Below are positions 1 through 7,185 of a DNA stretch of 64,000 nucleotides, piece after piece. The notes beneath the pieces were generated by a model that saw only the letters and a list, made by a program, of their open reading frames with translations, made no database searches and was not told the origin of the DNA. The translations under genes were made by a program, and so were the position numbers. This DNA comes from an uncultured Pelagibacteraceae bacterium (GTDB lineage: Bacteria > Pseudomonadota > Alphaproteobacteria > Pelagibacterales > Pelagibacteraceae): NCBI GenBank assembly GCA_902610515.1, contig CACLVZ010000002.1:1-64000 (forward strand), written 5' to 3'. The stretch's first letter is position 1, and each line of letters starts with the position of its first letter.

Positions 1-2
1 TA

Positions 3-437
3 AGATTAAAACAGGTTATAGAGTTTAGATCTTTAGATACATGTAATTTCGGTTGTATTTGTAACGGTCCCTCTTTTTTTACAGGATTAATTTATGGATC
101 TTTAGATGAGACTTATGAAATAATTAAAAATTGGAAAAAAGAAGAGGTAATGGATGCATATTTAAACGCGCCCAAACAAGGATTAAACACTTTGCTAAAA
201 AATAAAAAATTAATTGATTGGGCAAAAATATTTTTAGACATTTCTAAAAAAGGCTTAGACAAAAGAAATGAGCTTAATAAAAGTGGAAAAAATGAAACAA
301 TTTACTTAAAACATATAGAGGAAATAATCAGTAATAAAAAAACTAGAGCGGAAATGCTAATTGAGCAATATAATAAAACAAAAAAATTAGATTTCTTAAT
401 AAATCATGACGAAAATTTTAGCTATTCAGGGTTCTGA
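3..437 (+). CDS. gshA: Glutamate-cysteine ligase, C-terminal part (cut by window start)
   Basis: The reading frame is open from base 3 and ends at the stop at 437. Only about the last 144 residues are present. The visible part begins with an EFRSLDTCN stretch followed by a hydrophobic FFTGLIYGSLDE stretch. This resembles the C-terminal region of the proteobacterial/plant-type glutamate-cysteine ligase, which makes gamma-glutamylcysteine, the first step of glutathione synthesis in the cytoplasm. The frame overlaps the start of gshB by 32 bases, which strongly supports the assignment and suggests translational coupling. An ATG at 150 is an internal methionine, not the start. The catalytic N-terminal part lies outside the window. 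Confidence 0.8.
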   Translation, partial: RLKQVIEFRSLDTCNFGCICNGPSFFTGLIYGSLDETYEIIKNWKKEEVMDAYLNAPKQGLNTLLKNKKLIDWAKIFLDISKKGLDKRNELNKSGKNETIYLKHIEEIISNKKTRAEMLIEQYNKTKKLDFLINHDENFSYSGF

Positions 438-1323
438 TCTTAAAAAAGTAAATATCAAAACTGATACAACTATTCTTTTAGCATCTGAGGCGCAAAAAAG
501 AGGTTACAAAATATATTATTTTGAACCAGAAAATTTGAGTTTTTTGAATGGAAAAGTTTCAGCTTTTTGTAAACATATAAAAATCAATGAAAACAAAAAG
601 AAATTCTACTCATTGCTAAGGACTGTTAATTTTAATTTAGAAAGATCTAAAATTATATTAATTAGAAATGATCCCCCATTTGATAATCGTTATCTATATA
701 CAACATTCTTACTAAACCATATCTCTGAGAAGGTTAAGATAATAAATCACCCTTTCGCTGTAAGAAATATATCTGAAAAGCTATTTTCCATTAATCTTAT
801 GAGGTATATGCCTCCAACTTTAATAAGTGAAAATTTTTCAGAAATTAGAAGTTTTTTTAAAACGCATAAAGCTGTCGTGGCAAAACCTATTAATGGTTTT
901 AGTGGTAACAACGTAATTTTATTTAAAACTTTTAATGCTAACAAACTTAAAAAATTATTAAAAAATCATAATCATTTATTTTTTCAAAAGTTTTTACCTG
1001 GAGTTTCTAAAGGTGATAAAAGGGTTTTTATCATTAAAGGAAAAATTGTAGGTGCTATTTCTAGGATACCTAAAAAAGGTAGTATTTTATCAAACATGAG
1101 TAAAGGGGCTAAAGCAAAATTAACAAAGCTCACAAACAAAGAAATTAATGCAAGCAAAGCTATTGGGAAAATGTTAGTTAAAAATAATATATATTTTGCA
1201 GGGGTAGATTTCGTGCAAGAGAAATTAATTGGCGATATTAATGTTACCAGCCCTACTGGGCTAGCTGCATATAAAGATTTGTCTGGAATAAACCTTGCAA
1301 AATTGTTCTGGAACAATATTTAA
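406..1323 (+). CDS. gshB: Glutathione synthetase (ATP-grasp)
   Basis: This 305-residue protein joins glycine to gamma-glutamylcysteine using ATP. Family signatures are visible: RNDPPFDNRYLYTTFLL at residues 87-103, the ATP-grasp lysine motif KPINGFSGN at 160-168, DKRVFII at 204-210, and INVTSPTG near the C-terminus at 278-285. In the family the last motif supplies metal and substrate contacts. The length is close to the usual 310-320. The start ATG lies inside the end of gshA, so the two pathway enzymes are made from one transcript. A strong promoter for the next unit begins right after its stop. Confidence 0.95.
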   Translation: MTKILAIQGSDLKKVNIKTDTTILLASEAQKRGYKIYYFEPENLSFLNGKVSAFCKHIKINENKKKFYSLLRTVNFNLERSKIILIRNDPPFDNRYLYTTFLLNHISEKVKIINHPFAVRNISEKLFSINLMRYMPPTLISENFSEIRSFFKTHKAVVAKPINGFSGNNVILFKTFNANKLKKLLKNHNHLFFQKFLPGVSKGDKRVFIIKGKIVGAISRIPKKGSILSNMSKGAKAKLTKLTNKEINASKAIGKMLVKNNIYFAGVDFVQEKLIGDINVTSPTGLAAYKDLSGINLAKLFWNNI

Positions 1324-1330
1324 TTGACAG

Positions 1331-1360
1331 TTGACAAAATCCTGAATTTCTTGGTATAAA
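1331..1360 (+). promoter_or_regulatory. Sigma-70 promoter for the metY leader
   Basis: A perfect TTGACA (1331-1336) is followed 18 bases later by TATAAA (1355-1360). Transcription would begin near 1367, right at the first stem of the SAM-II-like aptamer. A second TTGACA lies at 1324-1329. The match and the placement make this one of the clearest promoters in the window. Confidence 0.75.
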
Positions 1361-1366
1361 TCTTTA

Positions 1367-1418
1367 AGCGCTGAGTTAAAGCAACTTGCGGGCGCTTTAT
1401 AAATCCTGCTAAAGCGCA
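1367..1418 (+). ncRNA. SAM-II riboswitch aptamer
   Basis: The sequence has the SAM-II layout. A first stem AGCGC (1367-1371) pairs with GCGCT (1392-1396). The loop contains GAGTTAAAGCA. Downstream ATAAATCCTGCTAAAG can return to the loop to form the H-type pseudoknot; for example AGCA at 1380-1383 pairs with TGCT at 1407-1410. SAM-II binds S-adenosylmethionine and represses methionine biosynthesis genes in Alphaproteobacteria. It sits directly after the promoter and directly before an intrinsic terminator, so control is likely at transcription. Sequence match and context are strong; the exact edges are approximate. Confidence 0.85.
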
Positions 1419-1430
1419 TAAGTCATTAAG

Positions 1431-1459
1431 ACCACCGCTTTAGCCGGTGGTTTTTTTTT
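1431..1459 (+). terminator. Intrinsic terminator after the SAM-II aptamer
   Basis: ACCACCG (1431-1437) pairs with CGGTGGT (1445-1451) and is followed by a run of nine T. It lies inside the metY leader, about 175 bases before the coding sequence, so it fits a conditional terminator driven by SAM-II rather than a gene end. Confidence 0.85.
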
Positions 1460-1479
1460 GGAGCAATCTAAAATTAAAC

Positions 1480-1536
1480 CGGGTATTTGAACCATATTGT
1501 ACACCTGGCATATGCCGAAGTACTAAAAAGGAGAAG
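1480..1536 (+). ncRNA. SAM-V-like riboswitch aptamer overlapping a Shine-Dalgarno
   Basis: After the terminator there is a second compact pseudoknot candidate. GTAC (1499-1502) pairs with GTAC (1520-1523) around a GGCA/TGCC hairpin (1507-1516), followed by CTAAAAAGGAG. CCT at 1504-1506 can pair with AGG at 1529-1531, burying the GGAG Shine-Dalgarno at 1530-1533. The CTAAA-purine-rich tail resembles the SAM-II/SAM-V binding core. SAM-V is known from marine bacteria, including Pelagibacter, upstream of metY and in tandem with SAM-II. The assignment to SAM-V is from memory of the motif and its context, not from a covariance search. Confidence 0.7.
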
Positions 1537-1590
1537 ATGAACAGAATTAAACTTCGTTCATTCTTCTCCAGAAATACGGAGAAAAAATGA
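1537..1590 (+). CDS. Micro-ORF 1 in the metY leader (17 aa)
   Basis: The ATG at 1537 lies just after the GGAG at 1530-1533 that the SAM-V-like pseudoknot would hide. It encodes MNRIKLRSFFSRNTEKK and stops at TGA 1588-1590. It is in frame with metY but separated from it by stops. The stop overlaps the start of a second micro-ORF as ATGA. It may be a regulatory leader peptide rather than a functional protein. No homology is claimed. Spacing from GGAG to ATG is only 3 bases, which is tight, so expression is uncertain. Confidence 0.4.
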   Translation: MNRIKLRSFFSRNTEKK

Positions 1591-1634
1591 ACGAAACTAT
1601 AAGAGAAACAGTAAGGGGGAAAATCAATGGCTGA
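1587..1634 (+). CDS. Micro-ORF 2 in the metY leader, overlapping the metY start (15 aa)
   Basis: The ATG at 1587 follows a GGAG at 1578-1581 with a 5-base spacer. It encodes MNETIRETVRGKING and ends at TGA 1632-1634, just after the metY ATG at 1627. It therefore overlaps both the stop of micro-ORF 1 and the start of metY, an arrangement typical of translational coupling. Its start region can pair with 1556-1569. Coding status is inferred only from signals and layout. Confidence 0.4.
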   Translation: MNETIRETVRGKING

Positions 1635-2919
1635 TTTTAAACATCCAGAAACTATTGGCTTGCATGGTAGTGATTACAGAAGTGACTCAGCAACCACAGC
1701 AGTAGCAGTTCCTATATACCAAACAACTTCTTACCAATTTAAAAATGCAGAACATGCTGCAAGTTTATTTGGTTTAAAAGAGTTCGGTAATATTTACACA
1801 AGAATAATGAACCCAACATGTGATGTGCTTGAGAAAAGAGTAGCAGCACTAGAAGGTGGTGTAGCAGCACTTGCAGTTGGATCAGGTCAAGCAGCATCAG
1901 CAATGTGCATTCAAAACTTGGCACAGGCTGGAGATAATATAGTTGCTTCAACTGACTTGTACGGAGGTACAGTGAACTTGTTCAAAAATACTTTAAGACA
2001 ACAAGGTATTGAAGTTAGATTTGCAGATCCTGCAGATCCAAAAAACTTTGAAAAGTTAACTGATGATAAAACAAGAGCTTACTACGGTGAGTCTTGTCCA
2101 AACCCTTATCTTCGTGTGTTCCCAATTAAGGAAGTTTCAGATATCGGTAGAAAAAAAGGTATTCCTTTAATTATCGATAACACAGCTTCACCAGTAATTT
2201 GTAAACCTTTAGCTCATGGTGCTGCAATCGTGATGCACTCTTTGACAAAATATATTGGTGGTCACGGGACTTCAATTGGTGGAATTATTGTTGATGGTGG
2301 AAACTTTGACTGGATTAAAGACAGAAAAAGACAACCATTATTAAATGAGCCTGACCAAAGTTATGGTGGTGCTATATGGGCAGATGCAGTTCCTCAATTA
2401 ACAGGAGCTAACATTCCTTTTGTAATTAGAGCAAGAGTGGTCTTATTGAGAGACTTAGGTGCTCCTTTAAGTCCGTTTAATGCTTTCCAAATTATTCAAG
2501 GTTTGGAAACAGTTGCTCTTAGAATGAAACAACATTGCAGTAACGCAGAAAAAGTTGTCTCTTTCTTAGAAACACAAAAGAAAGTTAAAAATGTAATCTA
2601 CCCTACTAATCACCAAGGCGAGATTAAAGAAAGAGCTAAAAAATATATGCAAGGTGGATATGGTTCTTTAGTTGGAATGGATTTAGGCACAAAAGAAGCT
2701 GGTGCTAAATTCATCGATAACTTAAAAATGTTATATCACGTTGCTAATATTGGTGATGCTAGAAGTTTAGCAATTCACCCGGCTACTACAACGCACAGTC
2801 AATTAGATGATGCAGCGTTAGCAGCAGCAGGGGTAACGCCAGGTTATGTAAGATTGTCAATTGGTATCGAACATCCGGATGATATCATCGCAGATATTAA
2901 ACAAGCTTTAGCTGCATAA
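1627..2919 (+). CDS. metY: O-acetylhomoserine (thiol)-lyase / aminocarboxypropyltransferase
   Basis: This 430-residue PLP enzyme of the Cys/Met metabolism family makes homocysteine (or methionine) from O-acetylhomoserine and sulfide (or methanethiol). The PLP lysine is K208 in the motif HSLTKYIGGHGTSIGG. Other family marks are YTRIMNPT at 57-64, SGQAAS at 86-91 and the aspartate in IIDNTASP near 184. Length matches MetY (about 425-435) and exceeds typical MetB/MetC (about 390). It sits alone behind the SAM-responsive leader and ahead of a terminator, so it is a monocistronic unit repressed when SAM is plentiful. The start has a GGGGG-rich Shine-Dalgarno at 1615-1619. Confidence 0.95.
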   Translation: MADFKHPETIGLHGSDYRSDSATTAVAVPIYQTTSYQFKNAEHAASLFGLKEFGNIYTRIMNPTCDVLEKRVAALEGGVAALAVGSGQAASAMCIQNLAQAGDNIVASTDLYGGTVNLFKNTLRQQGIEVRFADPADPKNFEKLTDDKTRAYYGESCPNPYLRVFPIKEVSDIGRKKGIPLIIDNTASPVICKPLAHGAAIVMHSLTKYIGGHGTSIGGIIVDGGNFDWIKDRKRQPLLNEPDQSYGGAIWADAVPQLTGANIPFVIRARVVLLRDLGAPLSPFNAFQIIQGLETVALRMKQHCSNAEKVVSFLETQKKVKNVIYPTNHQGEIKERAKKYMQGGYGSLVGMDLGTKEAGAKFIDNLKMLYHVANIGDARSLAIHPATTTHSQLDDAALAAAGVTPGYVRLSIGIEHPDDIIADIKQALAA

Positions 2920-2930
2920 AAAATAAACTA

Positions 2931-2966
2931 GGTGGTCCCAATTATTTATATTGGGGCCATCTTTTT
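2931..2966 (+). terminator. Terminator after metY
   Basis: GGTGGTCCCAAT pairs, with G-U wobbles, with ATTGGGGCCATC across an AT-rich loop. The stem is followed by a short T run. It begins 11 bases after the metY stop and lies just before the convergent lipoprotein gene. Confidence 0.75.
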
Positions 2967-2980
2967 AGAAAAAATTAATA

Positions 2981-3388
2981 TTACCTTCTATTATAAATAA
3001 TTGATTTTTTGGCTATCTTTTCAATCTTAGATATTTCTTTAATTATTTTTTTTGGATATTCTTTCGCAATTTCTGTAGTCTTTTCCATCATATCAGAGCT
3101 TTTAGACTTAATTTGTTTTTTAACAATTGTGCAAAATTCAGATCTTGTTATTTCAAATGAAGAAATACAGGTTTCTTTTTTTCTCTCAGGATTTTTTTCT
3201 TCTGCGTACGCAATAACGTGTTCCAAAGGAGTTTTACCTGTTTGTTTTTTAACTCCATAACTTACTGCTGAATTAAGAGAAGACTGTAATATTTTTCCGT
3301 TAGATGTGCTAGTACCAAGTAATGCCAAAGACTCAGCACATCCATTTAGTAAGAAAATCGTTGATAATAAAATCAGTATTTTTTTCAT
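2981..3388 (-). CDS. Small lipoprotein, paralogue 1
   Basis: I do not recognise a named family. Starting at the ATG at 3388, the protein begins MKKILILLSTIFLLNGC, a short lipoprotein signal with a lipobox-like LNGC. An upstream in-frame ATG at 3415 would add nine residues; I prefer 3388 because it aligns with the paralogue. The mature part shares with the next gene CAESLALLG, a V-K-K-Q-T-G-K-x-P-x-E-H stretch, AYAEE-N-P and C-x-IVKKQ. The C-terminal half is rich in lysine and probably helical. Two cysteines near residues 86 and 96 are conserved between the copies. Location is probably an envelope membrane. It has its own promoter-like signal at 3458-3486. Confidence 0.7.
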   Translation of the reverse strand: MKKILILLSTIFLLNGCAESLALLGTSTSNGKILQSSLNSAVSYGVKKQTGKTPLEHVIAYAEEKNPERKKETCISSFEITRSEFCTIVKKQIKSKSSDMMEKTTEIAKEYPKKIIKEISKIEKIAKKSIIYNRR

Positions 3389-3457
3389 GTTTGGAATTTG
3401 TTTTAACTGGTTCATATCTGCTTCATCTTTAATTGAAAGTTAAATTTGAGTGCATTA

Positions 3458-3486
3458 ATTTTATTAACACAACCCAAGGTTGTCAA
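3458..3486 (-). promoter_or_regulatory. Promoter with an internal palindrome, upstream of lipoprotein 1
   Basis: Read on the minus strand, TTGACA (3481-3486) and TAAAAT (3458-3463) are 17 bases apart. The spacer holds a 15-base palindrome, ACAACC-CAA-GGTTGT (3469-3483). Such a position could serve a repressor or activator, but no regulator is identified here. Confidence 0.5.
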
Positions 3487-3524
3487 GATCTTAAATTTGC
3501 TAGGCTGGTTTCGTTTTAGATGTG

Positions 3525-3926
3525 TTAATCTAAATAATTAATTTTAAATTTTTTATTTATGTTGGGCTGAAGTGATGAAATGAGTTCTTTTAAAGAACTT
3601 TCTTTTGATTTTTCTAAGATCTTCGATTTAGTTATTTTTAATTGCTTTTTCACAATAGCACAAATTTCTGAGTTAGTTTTTTCAGCAAATGATAAACAGG
3701 GTTCTTTCTTTTTCTTCGGATTCATTTCCTCGGCATATGCCATTGCATGTTCCATTGGGCTTTTTCCAGTTTGTTTTTTTACACTATAATTTATTGCTGA
3801 AGAAAAAGTTGACTGGGCGATGTTTCCACCGGTTACTGCGGTAGAAGTAGGTCCTAATAGAGCTAAAGACTCAGCACAACCAGTTAATAAAGTGAGTCCA
3901 AGCAAAAAGCATAAAATTTTTTTCAT
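3525..3926 (-). CDS. Small lipoprotein, paralogue 2
   Basis: This 133-residue protein begins MKKILCFLLGLTLLTGC, a lipoprotein signal peptide with lipobox LTGC at residues 14-17. It is clearly homologous to the neighbouring gene along most of its length, including CAESLALLG, VKKQTGKSPMEHAMAYAEEMNP and C-AIVKKQ. The two lie head-to-tail about 136 bases apart and probably arose by tandem duplication. The C-terminus is less conserved. No function can be assigned from sequence alone; the role is presumably in the envelope. Confidence 0.75.
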   Translation of the reverse strand: MKKILCFLLGLTLLTGCAESLALLGPTSTAVTGGNIAQSTFSSAINYSVKKQTGKSPMEHAMAYAEEMNPKKKKEPCLSFAEKTNSEICAIVKKQLKITKSKILEKSKESSLKELISSLQPNINKKFKINYLD

Positions 3927-4036
3927 ACTCCCTTTTTATATTTCCCCTAATTTAAACAAAGATTTGTTTGTTATTAAACAAACGAATCACTCAAATTGAG
4001 TTTATATATAATACAACCTATAATAGAAGTGTTAAT

Positions 4037-4987
4037 CTATGAAATTATCCGTAAAGGCTTATTTTCTAGGCAACTTTCTAAATTTTCAATCATTTGCGAA
4101 TAGAATTTTGAGTAATTTTCAGCAGTCACGTAACCGACATGGGGTAATAATAAAGCATTTGGAAGAAATCGTAGTTTATGATCTTGTGGGAGAGGTTCTT
4201 TATCATAAACATCTAAACCAGCGCCGGCAATTTTTTCATTCTTTAAAGCCTCAACTAAATCATCCTCGTTAATAATTGGGCCTCTAGAAGTATTGATTAG
4301 AAAACTAGTTTTTTTCATCATTTCAATCTCTTTTTTTGTAATTAAATTTTTATATCTTTCACCTAAAACTAAATGAATAGAAATTATGTCTGAATTTTTA
4401 AGTAAATCTTCTTTACTCATAGGTAATACACCAAGTTCATTTGCGTGAGATAGATTTAGATTTTCACTCCAAGCGCAAACTTCCATTCCAAAAGCTTTGC
4501 CTACCTTTGCAACTTGTGTTCCAATTTTCCCCAAGCCTATTACTCCCAACATTTTACCTTTTAATTCTGTACCAATAGTAGTCTGCCAATATCCTTGGAA
4601 CATATTATCAATTTCTTGTTTAACGTTTCTTAGAAGACCTAAGATCAAAGTCCAAGTGATCTCAGCTGCAGGATTTGAATTTATTTCAGTCCCACACACT
4701 AAAATGCCTTTTTTTTTGGTTACTTCTAAATTAATAGAGTTATTTCGCATACCTGAGGTCATTATGTATTTAAGATTTGGTAAATTTTCTAATAAATTTT
4801 TTGTGATAGGTGTTCTTTCCCGCATTATAAATAATGCTTCAAATTCCTCCAAAGCCTCAATAGTTTCTTCTTCATTATTAAAGGCCTCATTAAAAATTTT
4901 AAAATTAAATTTATTTTTTAATTTTTCTATATCAACAATTTCTTTAAAAGAATTTTGATAATCATCCAACACCGCTACTTTTATCAT
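4037..4987 (-). CDS. D-isomer-specific 2-hydroxyacid dehydrogenase (NAD-dependent)
   Basis: This 316-residue protein has the two-domain layout of the family. The NAD-binding motif is GLGKIG at 151-156. The catalytic set is Arg235 in TSRGP, Glu264 in DKEP and His283 in LPHVG. Family members reduce 2-oxoacids or oxidise D-2-hydroxyacids (glycerate, lactate, phosphoglycerate). The exact substrate cannot be read from the sequence; the length argues against a full SerA with an ACT domain. The start overlaps the stop of the upstream exporter gene by four bases, so the two are co-transcribed, together with a DadA-like oxidoreductase. Confidence 0.85.
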   Translation of the reverse strand: MIKVAVLDDYQNSFKEIVDIEKLKNKFNFKIFNEAFNNEEETIEALEEFEALFIMRERTPITKNLLENLPNLKYIMTSGMRNNSINLEVTKKKGILVCGTEINSNPAAEITWTLILGLLRNVKQEIDNMFQGYWQTTIGTELKGKMLGVIGLGKIGTQVAKVGKAFGMEVCAWSENLNLSHANELGVLPMSKEDLLKNSDIISIHLVLGERYKNLITKKEIEMMKKTSFLINTSRGPIINEDDLVEALKNEKIAGAGLDVYDKEPLPQDHKLRFLPNALLLPHVGYVTAENYSKFYSQMIENLESCLENKPLRIIS

Positions 4988-5874
4988 TGAGTTTTCCTAT
5001 TTGACAAATAAATACCTGATATAATAAAAGTTGCCCCAATAAAATGGAATAATTGAAATTTTTCTTTAAAAATTATGATTGCCATTATTGCACTGAAAAG
5101 TGGCATTAACTGAATAAACATAGACGATCTGTTGGGGCCTATTAATTGTATAGCTTTTTGCCAACAATAATAAGCTGCGATAGCAGGAAAGATAACTACG
5201 TAAAATAAAATTAAGATAGAAGCTTTATTAATTTTTATATCTAATCCAATTGATTTTTCATATAAAAATTGTGGAACTAAAAATATTAATCCTACAGTTA
5301 CCATAATTTGGATTAAAGAAAATTGAGATAATTGAAATTTATTTTTTTTTAGTAAAGTTGAGTACAATGACCAGCTTAAAACACAAACTAGCATCCATAT
5401 ATCTCCTTTGTTAAAACTTAAAGATATTATTTTTTGAATATCTGCATTTGAAATAATTGTTGTAACTCCAAATATTGATAAGAATAATCCAGATAATTGA
5501 AATATATTTGTTTTTTCAATTTTCATAAGTGACGAAAAAATTATTATCATTGGTGGAATAGCAGCTAACATTAAAACTGCATTAATAACTTGAGTAAAGT
5601 TTAAAGCAAAGTACACTACAGAATTAAAAGTGCTAATTGATAAAATTCCCATTATTCCAATCGCGAAAAAGTTTTCTTTAATATAGTTTTTTTTCTCTAA
5701 AATTTCTTTAATTGTAAAAGGAATTAAAATAAACCACACCATAACCCATCTTAAAAAGTTAAGAGTTAGTGGCGGAACTTCAAACAAAGTTGCGAATTTA
5801 CCAATTATAAAATTTCCTGACCAGAATAAAGCCGCTAAAGTAAGAAAAGTATAAGCTAAATAATTTTTTGACAA
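4984..5874 (-). CDS. EamA/DMT-family transporter
   Basis: This 296-residue integral membrane protein shows about ten hydrophobic segments in two homologous halves, the usual layout of the drug/metabolite transporter superfamily. Near the N-terminus it has FWSGNFIIGKF and later WSLYSTLLKK, typical of EamA repeats. Members export or import small metabolites, often amino acids, but the substrate here is unknown. It sits between a DadA-like oxidoreductase and a 2-hydroxyacid dehydrogenase, overlapping the latter by four bases. This suggests a link to amino-acid or hydroxyacid handling. Confidence 0.85.
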   Translation of the reverse strand: MSKNYLAYTFLTLAALFWSGNFIIGKFATLFEVPPLTLNFLRWVMVWFILIPFTIKEILEKKNYIKENFFAIGIMGILSISTFNSVVYFALNFTQVINAVLMLAAIPPMIIIFSSLMKIEKTNIFQLSGLFLSIFGVTTIISNADIQKIISLSFNKGDIWMLVCVLSWSLYSTLLKKNKFQLSQFSLIQIMVTVGLIFLVPQFLYEKSIGLDIKINKASILILFYVVIFPAIAAYYCWQKAIQLIGPNRSSMFIQLMPLFSAIMAIIIFKEKFQLFHFIGATFIISGIYLSNRKTQ

Positions 5875-5881
5875 AAAAATC

Positions 5882-7141
5882 CTAATTAAATCTTTTAGAG
5901 CTGTAGGGAGCTAAATCTAAATTAGTTTTTTCACCTGCAACTAGACCAGAGATAATTTTGCCTGTTATAGCTCCTAAAGTCCAGCCTAAATGCTGATGAC
6001 CAAATGCGTAAATTATATTTTTGTTTTTGAGTGAAGGGCCAAGAATTGGTAAAAAATCTGGTAAAGTTGGTCTAAATCCAAGCCATTCATCGTCATGTTT
6101 TTCTAGTTGTGGCAATAACTCTTTCGCACAGTTTATAATATATTCAATTCTTTTTTTCGAAAGAGGGTTTTTCAATCCACCTAATTCAACAGTTCCTACG
6201 GCTCGTAAACCTTGATTCATTGGTGTCATGCCAAATCCTCTATCTAAGAAAATTACAGGTCTAGATATTAATTTGTCTTTGCCTTTAAAATGCACATGGT
6301 ATCCTCTCTCAGTATCTAATGGAATATTTTCACCAAGTTGATCGGTCAATTTTTTTGAAAATGCTCCTGATGCAACTACTGACTTTTCAAAAATATATAC
6401 ATCATTTGCTGATTTAATTATTGTTTCATTTGCCGTTTTCTGTTCTATGCTTGTAATATCCGACTGAATAAATTTACCACCTCTTTTTAGGTATAATTTA
6501 AAAATTTCTTTAAGGATTCCGTGAGGATCTCTGGCATGCATAGCGTTTTCAAATATAACACCAGCATCAAATACTGGATTCAAATTTGGCTCTAATTCTA
6601 ATATCTCTTCACGAGTTAATAATTTTTGTTTTACACCTAGATCGTTTCGCACTTTTATCTCTAATTTTCTGCTTTTTAAGTTTTTATTCGTCCACACATA
6701 AATAATTCCTTTTTTTTCAACTAGCCCATCCACATTTATTTCTTGAAATATTTCCTCATATGCATCATTAGATAAACTTAAAATTTGGTGCATGTACTTA
6801 GCTGTATGTAGCATAGATTTTTTATTACAGTTTTTTAAATAATATAAAAACCAATTAAACATTTTTGGAATATAATTCCATTTTAAAGCTAAAGGTCCAT
6901 AGGAACTAAAAAGCATTTTTGGAACATCAACCAAAATATCTGGGCGGTTGAATTGTAATACCGCGTAAGGTGAAAAATGACCAGCGTTTCCATAGGATGC
7001 AGGTTTGTACTCTGATGACAAAGGATCTTGTCGGTCAAAGATCGTAACTGGTATACCTTTTTTTATAAGTTGAAGACCTGTGCACACTCCTTGAATGCCT
7101 GATCCTACAATTCCAACAGATTTACATTTATAATTTTCCAT
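5882..7141 (-). CDS. FAD-dependent D-amino acid dehydrogenase-like oxidoreductase (DadA family)
   Basis: This 419-residue protein starts with a dinucleotide-binding fold VGIVGSGIQG (about 9-18) ending in the acidic FDR at 35-37, as in FAD-dependent DAO/DadA proteins. The C-terminal GHQHLGWTLG is the second FAD contact typical of DadA. Length matches DadA (about 415-430). Family members oxidise D-amino acids (or other secondary amines) and pass electrons to the respiratory chain. There is no cleavable signal peptide; the N-terminus begins directly with the Rossmann fold. The gene is first in a three-gene minus-strand group with an exporter and a dehydrogenase. Confidence 0.85.
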   Translation of the reverse strand: MENYKCKSVGIVGSGIQGVCTGLQLIKKGIPVTIFDRQDPLSSEYKPASYGNAGHFSPYAVLQFNRPDILVDVPKMLFSSYGPLALKWNYIPKMFNWFLYYLKNCNKKSMLHTAKYMHQILSLSNDAYEEIFQEINVDGLVEKKGIIYVWTNKNLKSRKLEIKVRNDLGVKQKLLTREEILELEPNLNPVFDAGVIFENAMHARDPHGILKEIFKLYLKRGGKFIQSDITSIEQKTANETIIKSANDVYIFEKSVVASGAFSKKLTDQLGENIPLDTERGYHVHFKGKDKLISRPVIFLDRGFGMTPMNQGLRAVGTVELGGLKNPLSKKRIEYIINCAKELLPQLEKHDDEWLGFRPTLPDFLPILGPSLKNKNIIYAFGHQHLGWTLGAITGKIISGLVAGEKTNLDLAPYSSKRFN

Positions 7142-7185
7142 TCCAAAATTATAATTTAATCTAGTAAAAATTAAAGTGCGTTAGA

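Noticed and set aside
1537-1629. metY with a longer N-terminus, since the ATG at 1537 is in frame
   Set aside because: Two in-frame stops (TGA at 1588 and TAA at 1600) separate it from the metY ATG, and the MetY family starts near 1627.
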